This document shows, one piece after another, positions 1 through 6,215 of a stretch of DNA of 8,994 bases. This DNA is from Thermodesulfobacteriota bacterium. Its GTDB lineage: Bacteria; Desulfobacterota_D; UBA1144; Nemesobacterales; UBA2774. A model generated the notes under the pieces. It was not told the DNA's origin, searched no databases, and saw only the letters and a list, made by a program, of their open reading frames with translations. A program made the translations under genes and the position numbers. How positions within the stretch are numbered: the stretch's first letter is position 1; each line of letters opens with the position of its first letter. The DNA is taken from the NCBI GenBank assembly GCA_039028315.1, contig JBCCIH010000090.1, positions 1-8,994 of the forward strand, given 5' to 3'.

Positions 1-435
1 AACTTCTGGTTTCACACAGGAGATGCAGGCAGGATGGACAAAGACGGCTATATCTATTTTGTTGACCGCGTAAAGGACTACCTAAGATGTAAGGGTGAGA
101 ACATAAGCTCCTTTGAAGTTGAAAAGATAGTCGGCTCACACTCAGATGTAGAAGAGTCAGGAGCAATCGGAGTAAAAGCTGAGAGCGGAAAATATGCCGA
201 AGATGAGCTCATGATTGTAGTTGTACCAAAGAAAGGGAAGACAATTGATCCAATTAAACTCATAAAATATTTAGAGCCCAAAATGCCTTATTTTATGATC
301 CCAAGGTTTATTAGATTTGCCAAGTCGCTCCCAAAAACCGGAACCCTTAGAGTGCAGAAAAATAAGCTTAGAGAAACCGGCATTACTAAAGACACATGGG
401 ATATGAAAAAAGCAGGATATAAAGTTAAAAGATAA
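1..435 (+). CDS. Acyl-CoA/acid-CoA ligase (AMP-binding superfamily, CaiC-like), C-terminal part; 5' end outside window
   Basis: The reading frame is open from base 1 to a TAA at 433-435, leaving 144 residues of the C-terminal end of an ATP-dependent acyl-CoA synthetase. Such enzymes activate a carboxylic acid as an acyl-adenylate and transfer it to CoA in the cytoplasm. The visible part begins WFHTGDAGRMDKDGY, the conserved TGD motif whose Asp binds the AMP ribose, then FVDRVKDYLRCKGENIS, the hinge (A8) that precedes the mobile C-terminal subdomain. The GENIS-S-EVE form resembles crotonobetaine/carnitine-CoA ligase relatives, but the substrate cannot be read. Near the end, PKTGTLRVQK (bases 331-360) sits where the A10 motif PKTxTGKVxK is expected, with Arg in place of the usual catalytic Lys. 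The first internal ATG at base 34 is not the true start, because family sequence continues upstream of it. Confidence 0.93.
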   Translation, partial: NFWFHTGDAGRMDKDGYIYFVDRVKDYLRCKGENISSFEVEKIVGSHSDVEESGAIGVKAESGKYAEDELMIVVVPKKGKTIDPIKLIKYLEPKMPYFMIPRFIRFAKSLPKTGTLRVQKNKLRETGITKDTWDMKKAGYKVKR

Positions 436-475
436 ATTATATATAGTGTAGAATGTTTTTAGTCAGAACATTTAC

Positions 476-484
476 AAGGAGGAG
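476..484 (+). promoter_or_regulatory. Ribosome binding site of the secreted protein at 488
   Basis: AAGGAGGAG lies three bases before ATG 488, with its core GGAGG about six bases from the start. It is one of the strongest Shine-Dalgarno sites in the window and supports this start, which also places a signal peptide at the N-terminus. Confidence 0.75.
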
Positions 485-487
485 AAT

Positions 488-1159
488 ATGTGCAGGATAT
501 TTCCAGTAATATTTTTGGCGGTATTTATCATAATAGCATCATCTCTAAGCTCCATAGCCGATGACTCAATCGGAGTAGCTGAGTTTCGTAAGCTCTATGA
601 CAGCCTCCTATCCGGCAAAACACTAGTTAATGAGACGAGCGTTGACGGATTAGTAATAAAAAAGGAAAAAATATACGGCAGTGCAATAGACACAGGTGAT
701 GGGGAGTTTGATGTCCCGGTTACTCAGATAGTCACTTATACCAAAGACGGTGAGCAGCAAGTTCAAGCAAAGGTTAAGATTATTGACCGAGTAAATGATC
801 TCGGCGGTAAAGCTATTATTCAAGAAGAGATAACCAGCCTAAGTGTACTAGAAGCAGGAGATAAAGTTCCCGAAGAGGCGATTGGAACCGAGTTTGGCGG
901 GATATACAGAGTTGGTAAGAATGACCAAGGCGGTTTTGATGTCCACAATTTTTCATTAACCCCATCAGTAGTAATCGAAGACGATAAACTCTCTCTGGCA
1001 GGATCGATGATTACATATTCCTGCTCAGCCCAGGATGCTAAAACTGTCTGCGACTATACAGTTAGAGACTTTGAGCTCGGAGAATATGTGCCAAATAAAG
1101 GATATAAAATCGGAAATCCAATCGGCGGTGATTTTACCGAGACTTTTACAAGTAAATAA
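488..1159 (+). CDS. Secreted protein of unknown function
   Basis: I do not recognise the family of this 223-residue protein. The N-terminus (MCRIFPVIFLAVFIII...) is a classical signal peptide, with a likely signal peptidase I site after Ala24 (SIA before DDS), so the mature protein should be periplasmic or extracellular. The Cys at residue 2 precedes the hydrophobic core and is not a lipobox. The mature part is acidic and hydrophilic, with alternating polar and hydrophobic stretches that suggest beta structure, and no further membrane segment. Its only other cysteines, Cys179 and Cys188, are close enough to form a disulfide loop. It starts 52 bases after the ligase stop, and the next gene begins 27 bases after its end, so the three may be cotranscribed. 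Calling it an envelope protein is secure; any role is open. Confidence 0.85.
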   Translation: MCRIFPVIFLAVFIIIASSLSSIADDSIGVAEFRKLYDSLLSGKTLVNETSVDGLVIKKEKIYGSAIDTGDGEFDVPVTQIVTYTKDGEQQVQAKVKIIDRVNDLGGKAIIQEEITSLSVLEAGDKVPEEAIGTEFGGIYRVGKNDQGGFDVHNFSLTPSVVIEDDKLSLAGSMITYSCSAQDAKTVCDYTVRDFELGEYVPNKGYKIGNPIGGDFTETFTSK

Positions 1160-1186
1160 CTCTCAGTAAAAACGGAGGCAAAAGTT

Positions 1187-1564
1187 ATGAAAAAAACAAT
1201 ATACATAATCGCACTACTAGCAGTATCCACTTCTTTTGTATTTGCAGATCCGGTCATTGACCCAGAAAGTATTACTAACACGGATAAATACTATAGAGAC
1301 AACGCAGAGTGCCAAGCGCTGGCCAAAGAGAACAAGGGCGGCGTGGGGAATGTGGCTAAAGATACCGCAATCGGAGCGGGTGTGGGCGCTGGAACAGGAG
1401 CTCTTCTTGGCGCCATTGGCGGAAGCGTGGGTAAAGGTCTAGGCATTGGAGCAGTTGTTGGCGGCGTTGCCGGCGGAGGAACAAGCATCTATAAAAATCA
1501 CAAGACCTATGACGAAATATACAAGAACTGCATGAGGGGCAGAGGGTACAGAGTTTTAAACTAA
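1187..1564 (+). CDS. Glycine-zipper exported protein
   Basis: This 125-residue protein starts at ATG 1187 behind GGAGG (1174-1178). Residues 1-20 (MKKTIYIIALLAVSTSFVFA) form a signal peptide ending in a plausible FVFA cleavage site. Residues 51-98 are rich in glycine and alanine with a small-residue GxxxG-like rhythm (GAGVGAGTGALLGAIGG and following), the hallmark of glycine-zipper segments, which form tightly packed and often membrane-associated helices. A charged tail ends CMRGRGYRVLN; a C-x-x-x-RGY ending of this kind is common in small glycine-zipper envelope proteins. Cys42 and Cys115 flank the zipper and could be bridged. Proteins of this type are generally envelope-associated, but their functions are poorly defined. 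The close spacing behind the secreted protein at 488 suggests a shared transcript. Confidence 0.85.
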   Translation: MKKTIYIIALLAVSTSFVFADPVIDPESITNTDKYYRDNAECQALAKENKGGVGNVAKDTAIGAGVGAGTGALLGAIGGSVGKGLGIGAVVGGVAGGGTSIYKNHKTYDEIYKNCMRGRGYRVLN

Positions 1565-1732
1565 CCTAAAAGGCTGATCTCTAATGCAATTCCTTATTGT
1601 AATCCCGGTTCTTTAGATTGGACCGAGGAATACTACAACAATACCAAAACGTTAGAACATGAATCTTTTTCTAATTTCCCAAATCTAATTCTTTATCACT
1701 GACCTAACATCTAGCGGACTTTTGATTTTTTT

Positions 1733-1738
1733 TATAAA
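1733..1738 (+). promoter_or_regulatory. Possible -10 element upstream of the LCAT-like lipoprotein gene
   Basis: TATAAA lies in an AT-rich stretch about 30 bases before the chosen start at 1767, in a 202-base gap following a gene end, where a promoter is expected. No convincing -35 hexamer sits 16-18 bases upstream. Transcription from here would begin near 1745, leaving room for the Shine-Dalgarno site and the 1767 start but not for a start at 1749. The call is weak. Confidence 0.25.
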
Positions 1739-1754
1739 GTGTTAGTGTATGCTG

Positions 1755-1762
1755 AGGGGAAG
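1755..1762 (+). promoter_or_regulatory. Ribosome binding site that decides the lipoprotein start (ATG 1767)
   Basis: A purine-rich GAGGGGAA lies four bases before ATG 1767 and downstream of the alternative ATG at 1749. It can only serve the 1767 start. That start also gives a compact lipoprotein signal peptide beginning MIKRLSV, whereas the 1749 start adds MLRGRI in front. Confidence 0.6.
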
Positions 1763-1766
1763 AATT

Positions 1767-3185
1767 ATGATAAAAAGGCTAAGTGTTATATTTCTAATTT
1801 TTTTTCTAATAGGCTGCGGCGGAGCTGATTATACAACTCCAGACTTAGGCGGTCTTTATACCACGGCTGCCAGAAGATCGCACGATCAGGGCAATGCAGT
1901 GATTGTAATACCAGGAATACTTGGCTCTAAATTAAGAGACAGCGAATCTGGACAGCTAGTATGGGGCGCGTTTGAGAAGAGCACGGCAGACCCTGAGTCT
2001 CCAGAAGGCGCCAGACTGGTTGCGATCCCGATGAAAAAGGGAGCTCCTCTCTCTGAGTTAACAGACAGTGTTCATTCAGACGGCGCACTTGATAGAGTGA
2101 GAGTGTCACTGTTTGGTCTTCCAATTGAGCTAAACGCTTATGTAAACATCTTAAGCACCCTAGGGGCCGGCGGATATTTAGATGAGTCCTTGGCTACGAA
2201 TAAGTCTAATAATATTGATTATGGGGATGACCACTTTACATGTTTTCAGTTTGATTATGACTGGCGGCTTGATAACGTCGAGAATGCAAAGAGACTAAAC
2301 GCTTTCATAGAAGAAAAGAGAGAATATATATTAAATGAATATAAAAAGCGCGGTATGCCAAAAGAAGATGTAAAGTTTGATATTGTAGCCCACTCAATGG
2401 GCGGGCTATTAACTAGATATTTTCTCAGATATGGAGATCAGGATCTGCCCCAGGATGGCTCTACTCCTGAGGTCACATGGGCAGGCACCGAGCACATAGA
2501 TAAAGTAATTATTATAGGCACTCCAAATGCGGGCGCAGTAGGAGCTGTTGAAAACTTATTTGCAGGAAGGGATTTTGGACCATTCCTGCCAAAATATGAG
2601 CCTGCAATTATAGGCACTATGCCCTCACTTTATCAGCAGCTTCCAAGAACTAGGCACAGAGCGATTTTGGATCAGGACCGCCAGCCAGTTGATATAATGG
2701 ATGTTGATCTATGGATTGAAAACGGCTGGGGGCTTGCAGATCCCAACCAAGATAAAGTGCTTAAGTGGCTTTTGCCGGATGTATCGGACCCAGAGCAAAG
2801 AAGAGAAATAGCAATCGATCATTTAAGAAAATCTATGGCACGAGGAAAACAGTTTCAGCAAGCAATAGATCAACCGGCGACCCCACCTGAGCGTCTTCAG
2901 CTTCACCTTCTTGCAGGCGATGCAATTCCTACTGGTTCAGCAGTAACAATTGACGACTCAGAATCTCACTTTGAAGTTACTGACTTCTCACCAGGTGACG
3001 GCACGGTGACCCGAAACAGCGCCCTTATGGATGAGAGAACGGGCGGCGTCTGGCAGCCCTATCTTCAGTCCCCTATTAAGTGGACGAATGTAATGTTCCT
3101 TTTCTCAGATCACTTAGGATTAACTAAAGACCCCGGCTTTAGCGATAATGTGCTGTATATCCTTCTAGAGCAGCCAGTTCAGTAG
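1767..3185 (+). CDS. LCAT-like alpha/beta hydrolase lipoprotein (lecithin:cholesterol acyltransferase family)
   Basis: This 472-residue protein probably cleaves or transfers acyl chains on lipids at the envelope; the substrate is unknown. The N-terminus MIKRLSVIFLIFFLIGCGG is a lipoprotein signal with lipobox L14-I-G-C17. Gly at +2 rather than Asp suggests sorting to the outer membrane. Residues 45-56 (VIVIPGILGSKL) match the LCAT-family N-terminal strand and oxyanion region. AHSMGG carries the nucleophile Ser210, GDGTVTRNSA supplies Asp411, and DHLGLTKDP supplies His449, so the Ser-Asp-His triad is complete. The order and the GDGTV and H-near-the-end pattern fit LCAT-type hydrolases rather than small lipases. 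ATG 1767 is preferred to ATG 1749 because of the Shine-Dalgarno site between them. The family call is strong; phospholipase, acyltransferase or another esterase activity cannot be distinguished. Confidence 0.9.
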   Translation: MIKRLSVIFLIFFLIGCGGADYTTPDLGGLYTTAARRSHDQGNAVIVIPGILGSKLRDSESGQLVWGAFEKSTADPESPEGARLVAIPMKKGAPLSELTDSVHSDGALDRVRVSLFGLPIELNAYVNILSTLGAGGYLDESLATNKSNNIDYGDDHFTCFQFDYDWRLDNVENAKRLNAFIEEKREYILNEYKKRGMPKEDVKFDIVAHSMGGLLTRYFLRYGDQDLPQDGSTPEVTWAGTEHIDKVIIIGTPNAGAVGAVENLFAGRDFGPFLPKYEPAIIGTMPSLYQQLPRTRHRAILDQDRQPVDIMDVDLWIENGWGLADPNQDKVLKWLLPDVSDPEQRREIAIDHLRKSMARGKQFQQAIDQPATPPERLQLHLLAGDAIPTGSAVTIDDSESHFEVTDFSPGDGTVTRNSALMDERTGGVWQPYLQSPIKWTNVMFLFSDHLGLTKDPGFSDNVLYILLEQPVQ

Positions 3186-3196
3186 ACCGGCTTTAT

Positions 3197-3226
3197 TTAA
3201 CAAATCTTTTCTGTACTATTTATAGG
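3197..3226 (+). promoter_or_regulatory. Weak candidate promoter for the DUF1152 gene
   Basis: TTAACA (3197-3202, one mismatch to TTGACA) and TATAGG (3221-3226, four of six matches to TATAAT) are 18 bases apart in the short gap before the TTG start at 3254. Readthrough from the lipoprotein gene is equally possible, as no clear terminator lies between them. Confidence 0.25.
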
Positions 3227-3253
3227 CATATCAAATAGCCCGGAGTTAGAATT

Positions 3254-4192
3254 TTGCCTACAACAAAATCCTTAAGAGAAATTATTAAAAACTCACATAA
3301 AGCCCTTTTAATCGGAATCGGCGGCGGAGGGGATATAGTTGGGACGATCCCTACTGCGGATCTGCTTGAGATGTTTGGGATTGAGTGCGTATACGGCGGT
3401 CTTTCATGGGAGCGCTCAGTTTTTGACCCAGAGCCCGGGCCAAGAGATTTTCATGAAATACAGAACATAAGAAAATGCAATGAGATAGTGTGGTTTGCAA
3501 ATAAGGACAGCGCTACCTTAAGCGGTGTTAAGTTTGCGGAGTCAGGGTTCTCAGAAGTTCTTGGAGTACAAACCCTTCTTATAGGCATACAGCAAGGACC
3601 TAAAGCAATCGCAGAAGGTATACTTGATGCTGCAAATAAAGTAGGCGCAGATTTAGTGATTGGAATTGATGTCGGTGGGGACGTAATTGCCCAGGGTGAT
3701 GAGCCGGGACTCATGAGCCCGCTGGCAGACTCAATGATGACGGCTGCATTTGCTTTACTTGAAGACGAGATCACAGCAATAATAGGGCTTTTCGGCTTTG
3801 GGAGCGACGGGGAGCTTACCCAAAGTGAGCTTGAGTCTTCAATGAGACTTGCGCTTAAAAACGGAGGCGTTCTAGGTAGCTGGGGAATTACTCATGACGC
3901 TCTTTCCAAGCTTGAAAAGGTCATAGCTACTGTACCCACTGAAGCAAGCCGGCTTCCTGTCCTATATGCCAAAGGGGAATTTGAGGAGACCAAAATAAGG
4001 AGCGGTACAAGGCATGTGTCCTTATCAATTGCATCAACAGAGACATTCTATTTTTTGCCTAGCGTTATTTATGAGAATTCGAAAATGGCAAAATGCGTCT
4101 CAGACTGCAAATCACTTGAAGATGCCAACGATTGCCTTCACTGCATAAATATAAGGACTGAGCTTGATTTAGAGCGCGATAAGCTCAAATAA
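3254..4192 (+). CDS. DUF1152 family protein with a four-cysteine C-terminal tail
   Basis: This 312-residue cytoplasmic protein has no signal peptide. It matches the DUF1152 family, whose function is unknown. Landmarks are a glycine-rich loop near the N-terminus (GIGGGGDIVGTIPT, residues 21-34), WERSVFDPEPGPR (52-64), and GIDVGGD (137-143) followed by a GDEPGLMSPLADSM stretch. The first looks like a nucleotide- or phosphate-binding turn and the acidic clusters could hold a metal; both are inferences from appearance. The tail has Cys281, Cys285, Cys294 and Cys297 (CX3CX8CX2C), which could bind zinc or an Fe-S cluster. The start must be TTG 3254: an in-frame TAG lies at 3236-3238, GGAG (3242-3245) is eight bases upstream, and the next in-frame Met is residue 40, after the conserved loop. 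The neighbours give no clear hint of function. Confidence 0.85.
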   Translation: MPTTKSLREIIKNSHKALLIGIGGGGDIVGTIPTADLLEMFGIECVYGGLSWERSVFDPEPGPRDFHEIQNIRKCNEIVWFANKDSATLSGVKFAESGFSEVLGVQTLLIGIQQGPKAIAEGILDAANKVGADLVIGIDVGGDVIAQGDEPGLMSPLADSMMTAAFALLEDEITAIIGLFGFGSDGELTQSELESSMRLALKNGGVLGSWGITHDALSKLEKVIATVPTEASRLPVLYAKGEFEETKIRSGTRHVSLSIASTETFYFLPSVIYENSKMAKCVSDCKSLEDANDCLHCINIRTELDLERDKLK

Positions 4193-4326
4193 ATATCGGT
4201 TAAAATTAATTTTTCTTTAACACTTTTATGGTAGAGTTGAAATTTTAGAAGAAATGTAAAAAAGTCCAATCATTGCATTAACAAAGACTATTTTCGTTCT
4301 AATTTTCATAACTGTTGGTCATAAGT

Positions 4327-4354
4327 TTGACACTCAGATTTAATCGTGTTAAAT
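4327..4354 (+). promoter_or_regulatory. Candidate sigma70-type promoter for the antiporter-ATP synthase genes
   Basis: A perfect TTGACA (4327-4332) is followed after 16 bases by TTAAAT (4349-4354, four of six matches to TATAAT). Transcription would start near 4361, about 38 bases before ATG 4399. This is the best promoter-like sequence in the window, and it lies in the longest gap, just before a run of six closely packed genes. Confidence 0.5.
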
Positions 4355-4364
4355 ACTTACGATT
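4342..4364. repeat. Inverted repeat AATCGT-N11-ACGATT across the candidate -10 element
   Basis: The arms AATCGT (4342-4347) and ACGATT (4359-4364) are exact inverted repeats, and the TTAAAT -10 candidate lies in the spacer. This could be an operator for a dimeric repressor. Alternatively, as the right arm runs into TTTT, it could be a weak hairpin. Six-base arms occur by chance fairly often in AT-rich DNA. Confidence 0.3.
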
Positions 4365-4398
4365 TTTTAAAAATTATCCTAAGGAAAACCACTCTTAG

Positions 4399-5673
4399 AT
4401 GAGTATAGAAGAATCGGGACATCTCTCGGTAGAGCAGTTCTTTTTAGCACTAGTTTGCATACTTGTATTCTCCAAGATATTCGGGGAGTTAGCAGAGCGT
4501 ATCAAGCAGCCATCAGTGCTTGGCGAGCTTGTCGCGGGAGTAGTTCTAGGCGGCAGTGTCCTGGCAATTGTACCTTCTGTCTCCGGGATGATTGGTTATG
4601 ACACCTTTCATCTGCTGGCTGAAGTCGGCGTCGCAATTCTCTTATTTGAAATCGGTTTAGAAACAGACCTTAGAGATCTAATTAAAGTCGGATTTAAATC
4701 CACGCTTGTGGCAATAGTCGGTGTGGTTTTGCCGTTTGCACTTGGTTTTGGAAGCATAGTAGCTTTTGAGCACATGGGGCTTTTAGGCGGATCAGACCCT
4801 AACTTAAACTTTCTTATTGCCCTCACCGCAGGCGCTACACTTACTGCTACTAGTGTTGGAATTACAGCAAGAGTCCTCTCTGATATGAACAAGCTTCAAA
4901 GCGGCGAGGCAAAGATTATCTTAGGCGCAGCAGTAATCGACGATATTTTAGGATTAATAATTTTAGGTGTTGTAAGTGGTCTAATACAAGCATCTTCAAG
5001 CGGCGATGGAGGTAGTGTTTCCACACTTAGCGTTGGCATAATATTCCTTAAAGCTTTTGGCTTTTTGATAGTCGCAATTGTAGTTGGAAACCTTATTTCT
5101 AAAAAGCTCTTTGACCTTATCGAAATGATGAGAGTAAGGGGAGTTTTACTGCTCAGCGCACTTTCTTTTGCGTTTATCTTTGCTTTTCTGGCAAGTCTGG
5201 TAGGCTTAGCTCCTATTGTTGGTGCATTTGCTGCCGGACTGGTGCTTGCAAATACAAATCAGTTTAAGACGATTGAGCATAATTTAAAGCCTGTTTCTGA
5301 TTTCTTTACGCCAATATTTTTCATTATGGTAGGAGCAGCTGTGGATGTTTCTGTGTTCAATCCTTTCGTCAGCGAAAATATACCAATATTATTAATTGCC
5401 CTGATACTATTTGTGGTAGCAGTAATAGGTAAATTCGTCAGTGGTTTTGTAATATTTGAAAAGGGTATTAATAAAAGTGTAATTGGAGTGGGTATGATAC
5501 CTAGGGGGGAGGTCGGGCTAATTTTTGCCCAGGTAGGTCTTACCTACGGAGTATTTAACTCACAGCTATTTTCAGCTGTCACAGTTATGGTAATGTTAAC
5601 GACGTTTATAGCGCCTCCGCTGCTTAAAGTGATGTTCTCAAAAGACGAAGACGCTGCGGAACATGCTGCTTAG
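4399..5673 (+). CDS. CPA2-family monovalent cation/proton antiporter (NapA/GerN-like)
   Basis: This 424-residue, very hydrophobic inner-membrane protein has about a dozen predicted helices and exchanges Na+ or K+ for H+. Family signatures are QPSVLGELVAGVVLG early, LTATSVGITARVL (the unwound ion-site helix), AAVIDDILG with the paired acidic residues Asp181-Asp182, VIGKF with Lys345, and GMIPRGEVGLIFAQVG near the end. By analogy with NhaA and NapA, Asp-Asp plus a Lys in the later core helix suggests electrogenic exchange; this is an inference. The protein ends in a short charged tail and lacks the KTN/TrkA-N regulatory domain of KefB/KefC, so it is the transport domain alone. ATG 4399 is fixed by a TAG immediately upstream (4396-4398); the only Shine-Dalgarno-like site, AAGGA at 4381-4385, is rather distant. 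It ends 23 bases before atpF', which implies cotranscription with the ATP synthase genes. Confidence 0.92.
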   Translation: MSIEESGHLSVEQFFLALVCILVFSKIFGELAERIKQPSVLGELVAGVVLGGSVLAIVPSVSGMIGYDTFHLLAEVGVAILLFEIGLETDLRDLIKVGFKSTLVAIVGVVLPFALGFGSIVAFEHMGLLGGSDPNLNFLIALTAGATLTATSVGITARVLSDMNKLQSGEAKIILGAAVIDDILGLIILGVVSGLIQASSSGDGGSVSTLSVGIIFLKAFGFLIVAIVVGNLISKKLFDLIEMMRVRGVLLLSALSFAFIFAFLASLVGLAPIVGAFAAGLVLANTNQFKTIEHNLKPVSDFFTPIFFIMVGAAVDVSVFNPFVSENIPILLIALILFVVAVIGKFVSGFVIFEKGINKSVIGVGMIPRGEVGLIFAQVGLTYGVFNSQLFSAVTVMVMLTTFIAPPLLKVMFSKDEDAAEHAA

Positions 5674-5696
5674 GGACAAGTAAGGAGAGATATATA

Positions 5697-6215
5697 ATGA
5701 ACTTTTCGAAAATAAAAAACTTAATATTAGCCCTCTCATTATTAGCTGTTTTAACAACTACTTCATATGCTGCATCAGGGGATTTATTAAGCGTTAACTA
5801 CACCGTATTTATTCAAATCATTATTTTCCTCGCAGCAATATTTATTCTAAACAAATTAGTTTTTAAGCCTTTTATAAGCCTTGTGGACAGACGTGACAAA
5901 CTCACAAGAGGAGCGATTGAAGAAGCTCACGAACTAGAGGAAAAAGTTAAGGCAATAATGGAAGATTATGATGCAAAGCTAAGTGAGGCCAGATCTTTGG
6001 CAATAGAAGAGCGAAATAAGCTCATTGCAGAAGGACAAAACGTTGCTCAGGAAATTCTTGGCGAAGCCAGAAATGAGACAGGCGCTCTGCTAGACGAGGC
6101 CAAGGTTAAGCTTGAGGCTGAGACAAAAGAGATAAAAGAAAAAATTAAATCTGATATTGATAGTTTGGCAGGAGAGATAGCCACTAAAGTTTTAGGTAAG
6201 GAGGTAGGGTCTTGA
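5697..6215 (+). CDS. atpF': ATP synthase F0 subunit b' (peripheral stalk)
   Basis: This 172-residue subunit anchors the peripheral stalk that holds the F1 head still against the turning rotor. It starts at ATG 5697 behind AAGGAGA. Residues 1-25 look like a cleavable signal peptide (LILALSLLAVL, then SYA before ASG), followed by the true membrane helix (about 35-54, VFIQIIIFLAAIFILNKL), then VFKPFISLVDRRDKL and a long charged helix rich in Glu, Lys and Ala, the stalk coiled coil. VFKPF after the membrane helix and the following Arg pair are typical of b-type subunits. It is called b' because it is the first of two b-type genes in tandem, as in organisms with a b/b' heterodimer; which of the two is named b' is a matter of convention. 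Its last codons contain the Shine-Dalgarno site for the next gene. Confidence 0.9.
   Translation: MNFSKIKNLILALSLLAVLTTTSYAASGDLLSVNYTVFIQIIIFLAAIFILNKLVFKPFISLVDRRDKLTRGAIEEAHELEEKVKAIMEDYDAKLSEARSLAIEERNKLIAEGQNVAQEILGEARNETGALLDEAKVKLEAETKEIKEKIKSDIDSLAGEIATKVLGKEVGS
6197..6205 (+). promoter_or_regulatory. Ribosome binding site that fixes the TTG start of atpF
   Basis: TAAGGAGGT is a complete anti-16S match, six bases before TTG 6212. Its first three bases are also an in-frame TAA for atpF, so translation cannot start further upstream. The site lies inside the last codons of atpF'. Confidence 0.85.

Larger units (their letters stand above)
4193..4398 (+). other. Intergenic region, AT-rich, probably promoter-bearing
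   Basis: These 206 bases hold no credible coding frame. They are clearly AT-rich and contain the candidate promoter and palindrome listed separately near the right end. A weak GTTAAA/TTTAAC repeat near 4200-4221 could end transcription of the preceding gene, but it has no GC-rich stem. No RNA gene was recognised. Confidence 0.6.

Noticed and set aside
34..36. ATG 34 as the start of a complete small protein
   Set aside because: Conserved acyl-CoA ligase sequence (WFHTGDAGR) continues in the same frame back to base 1, so the gene is simply cut by the window edge.
452..472. AATGTT/AACATT inverted repeat between the ligase and the secreted protein gene
   Set aside because: The six-base AT-rich arms with a nine-base loop make a weak hairpin, with no T-run after it and no sign of conservation; probably chance.
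1291..1488. Minus-strand open frame rich in Pro and Ala opposite the glycine-zipper gene
   Set aside because: It is the complement of the Gly/Ala-rich coding sequence, which naturally yields Pro/Ala codons without stops. It has no ribosome binding site and no recognisable protein.
1565..1732. Possible small gene or RNA in the gap after the glycine-zipper gene
   Set aside because: I see no start with a ribosome binding site, no convincing hairpin and no recognisable RNA; the stretch appears to be plain AT-rich spacer.
1749..1766. Upstream ATG 1749 as the start of the LCAT-like lipoprotein
   Set aside because: The purine-rich ribosome binding site lies after it, it has no such site of its own, and it would add MLRGRI in front of a good lipoprotein signal peptide. 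ATG 1767 fits better.
4200..4221. GTTAAA/TTTAAC repeat as a terminator of the DUF1152 gene
   Set aside because: The stem is almost all A-T, the loop is long and no clear T-run follows the right arm.
4216..4353. Distant inverted pair TTTAACAC (4216-4223) and GTGTTAAA (4346-4353)
   Set aside because: The eight-base AT-rich arms over 120 bases apart have no supporting structure; likely chance in AT-rich DNA.
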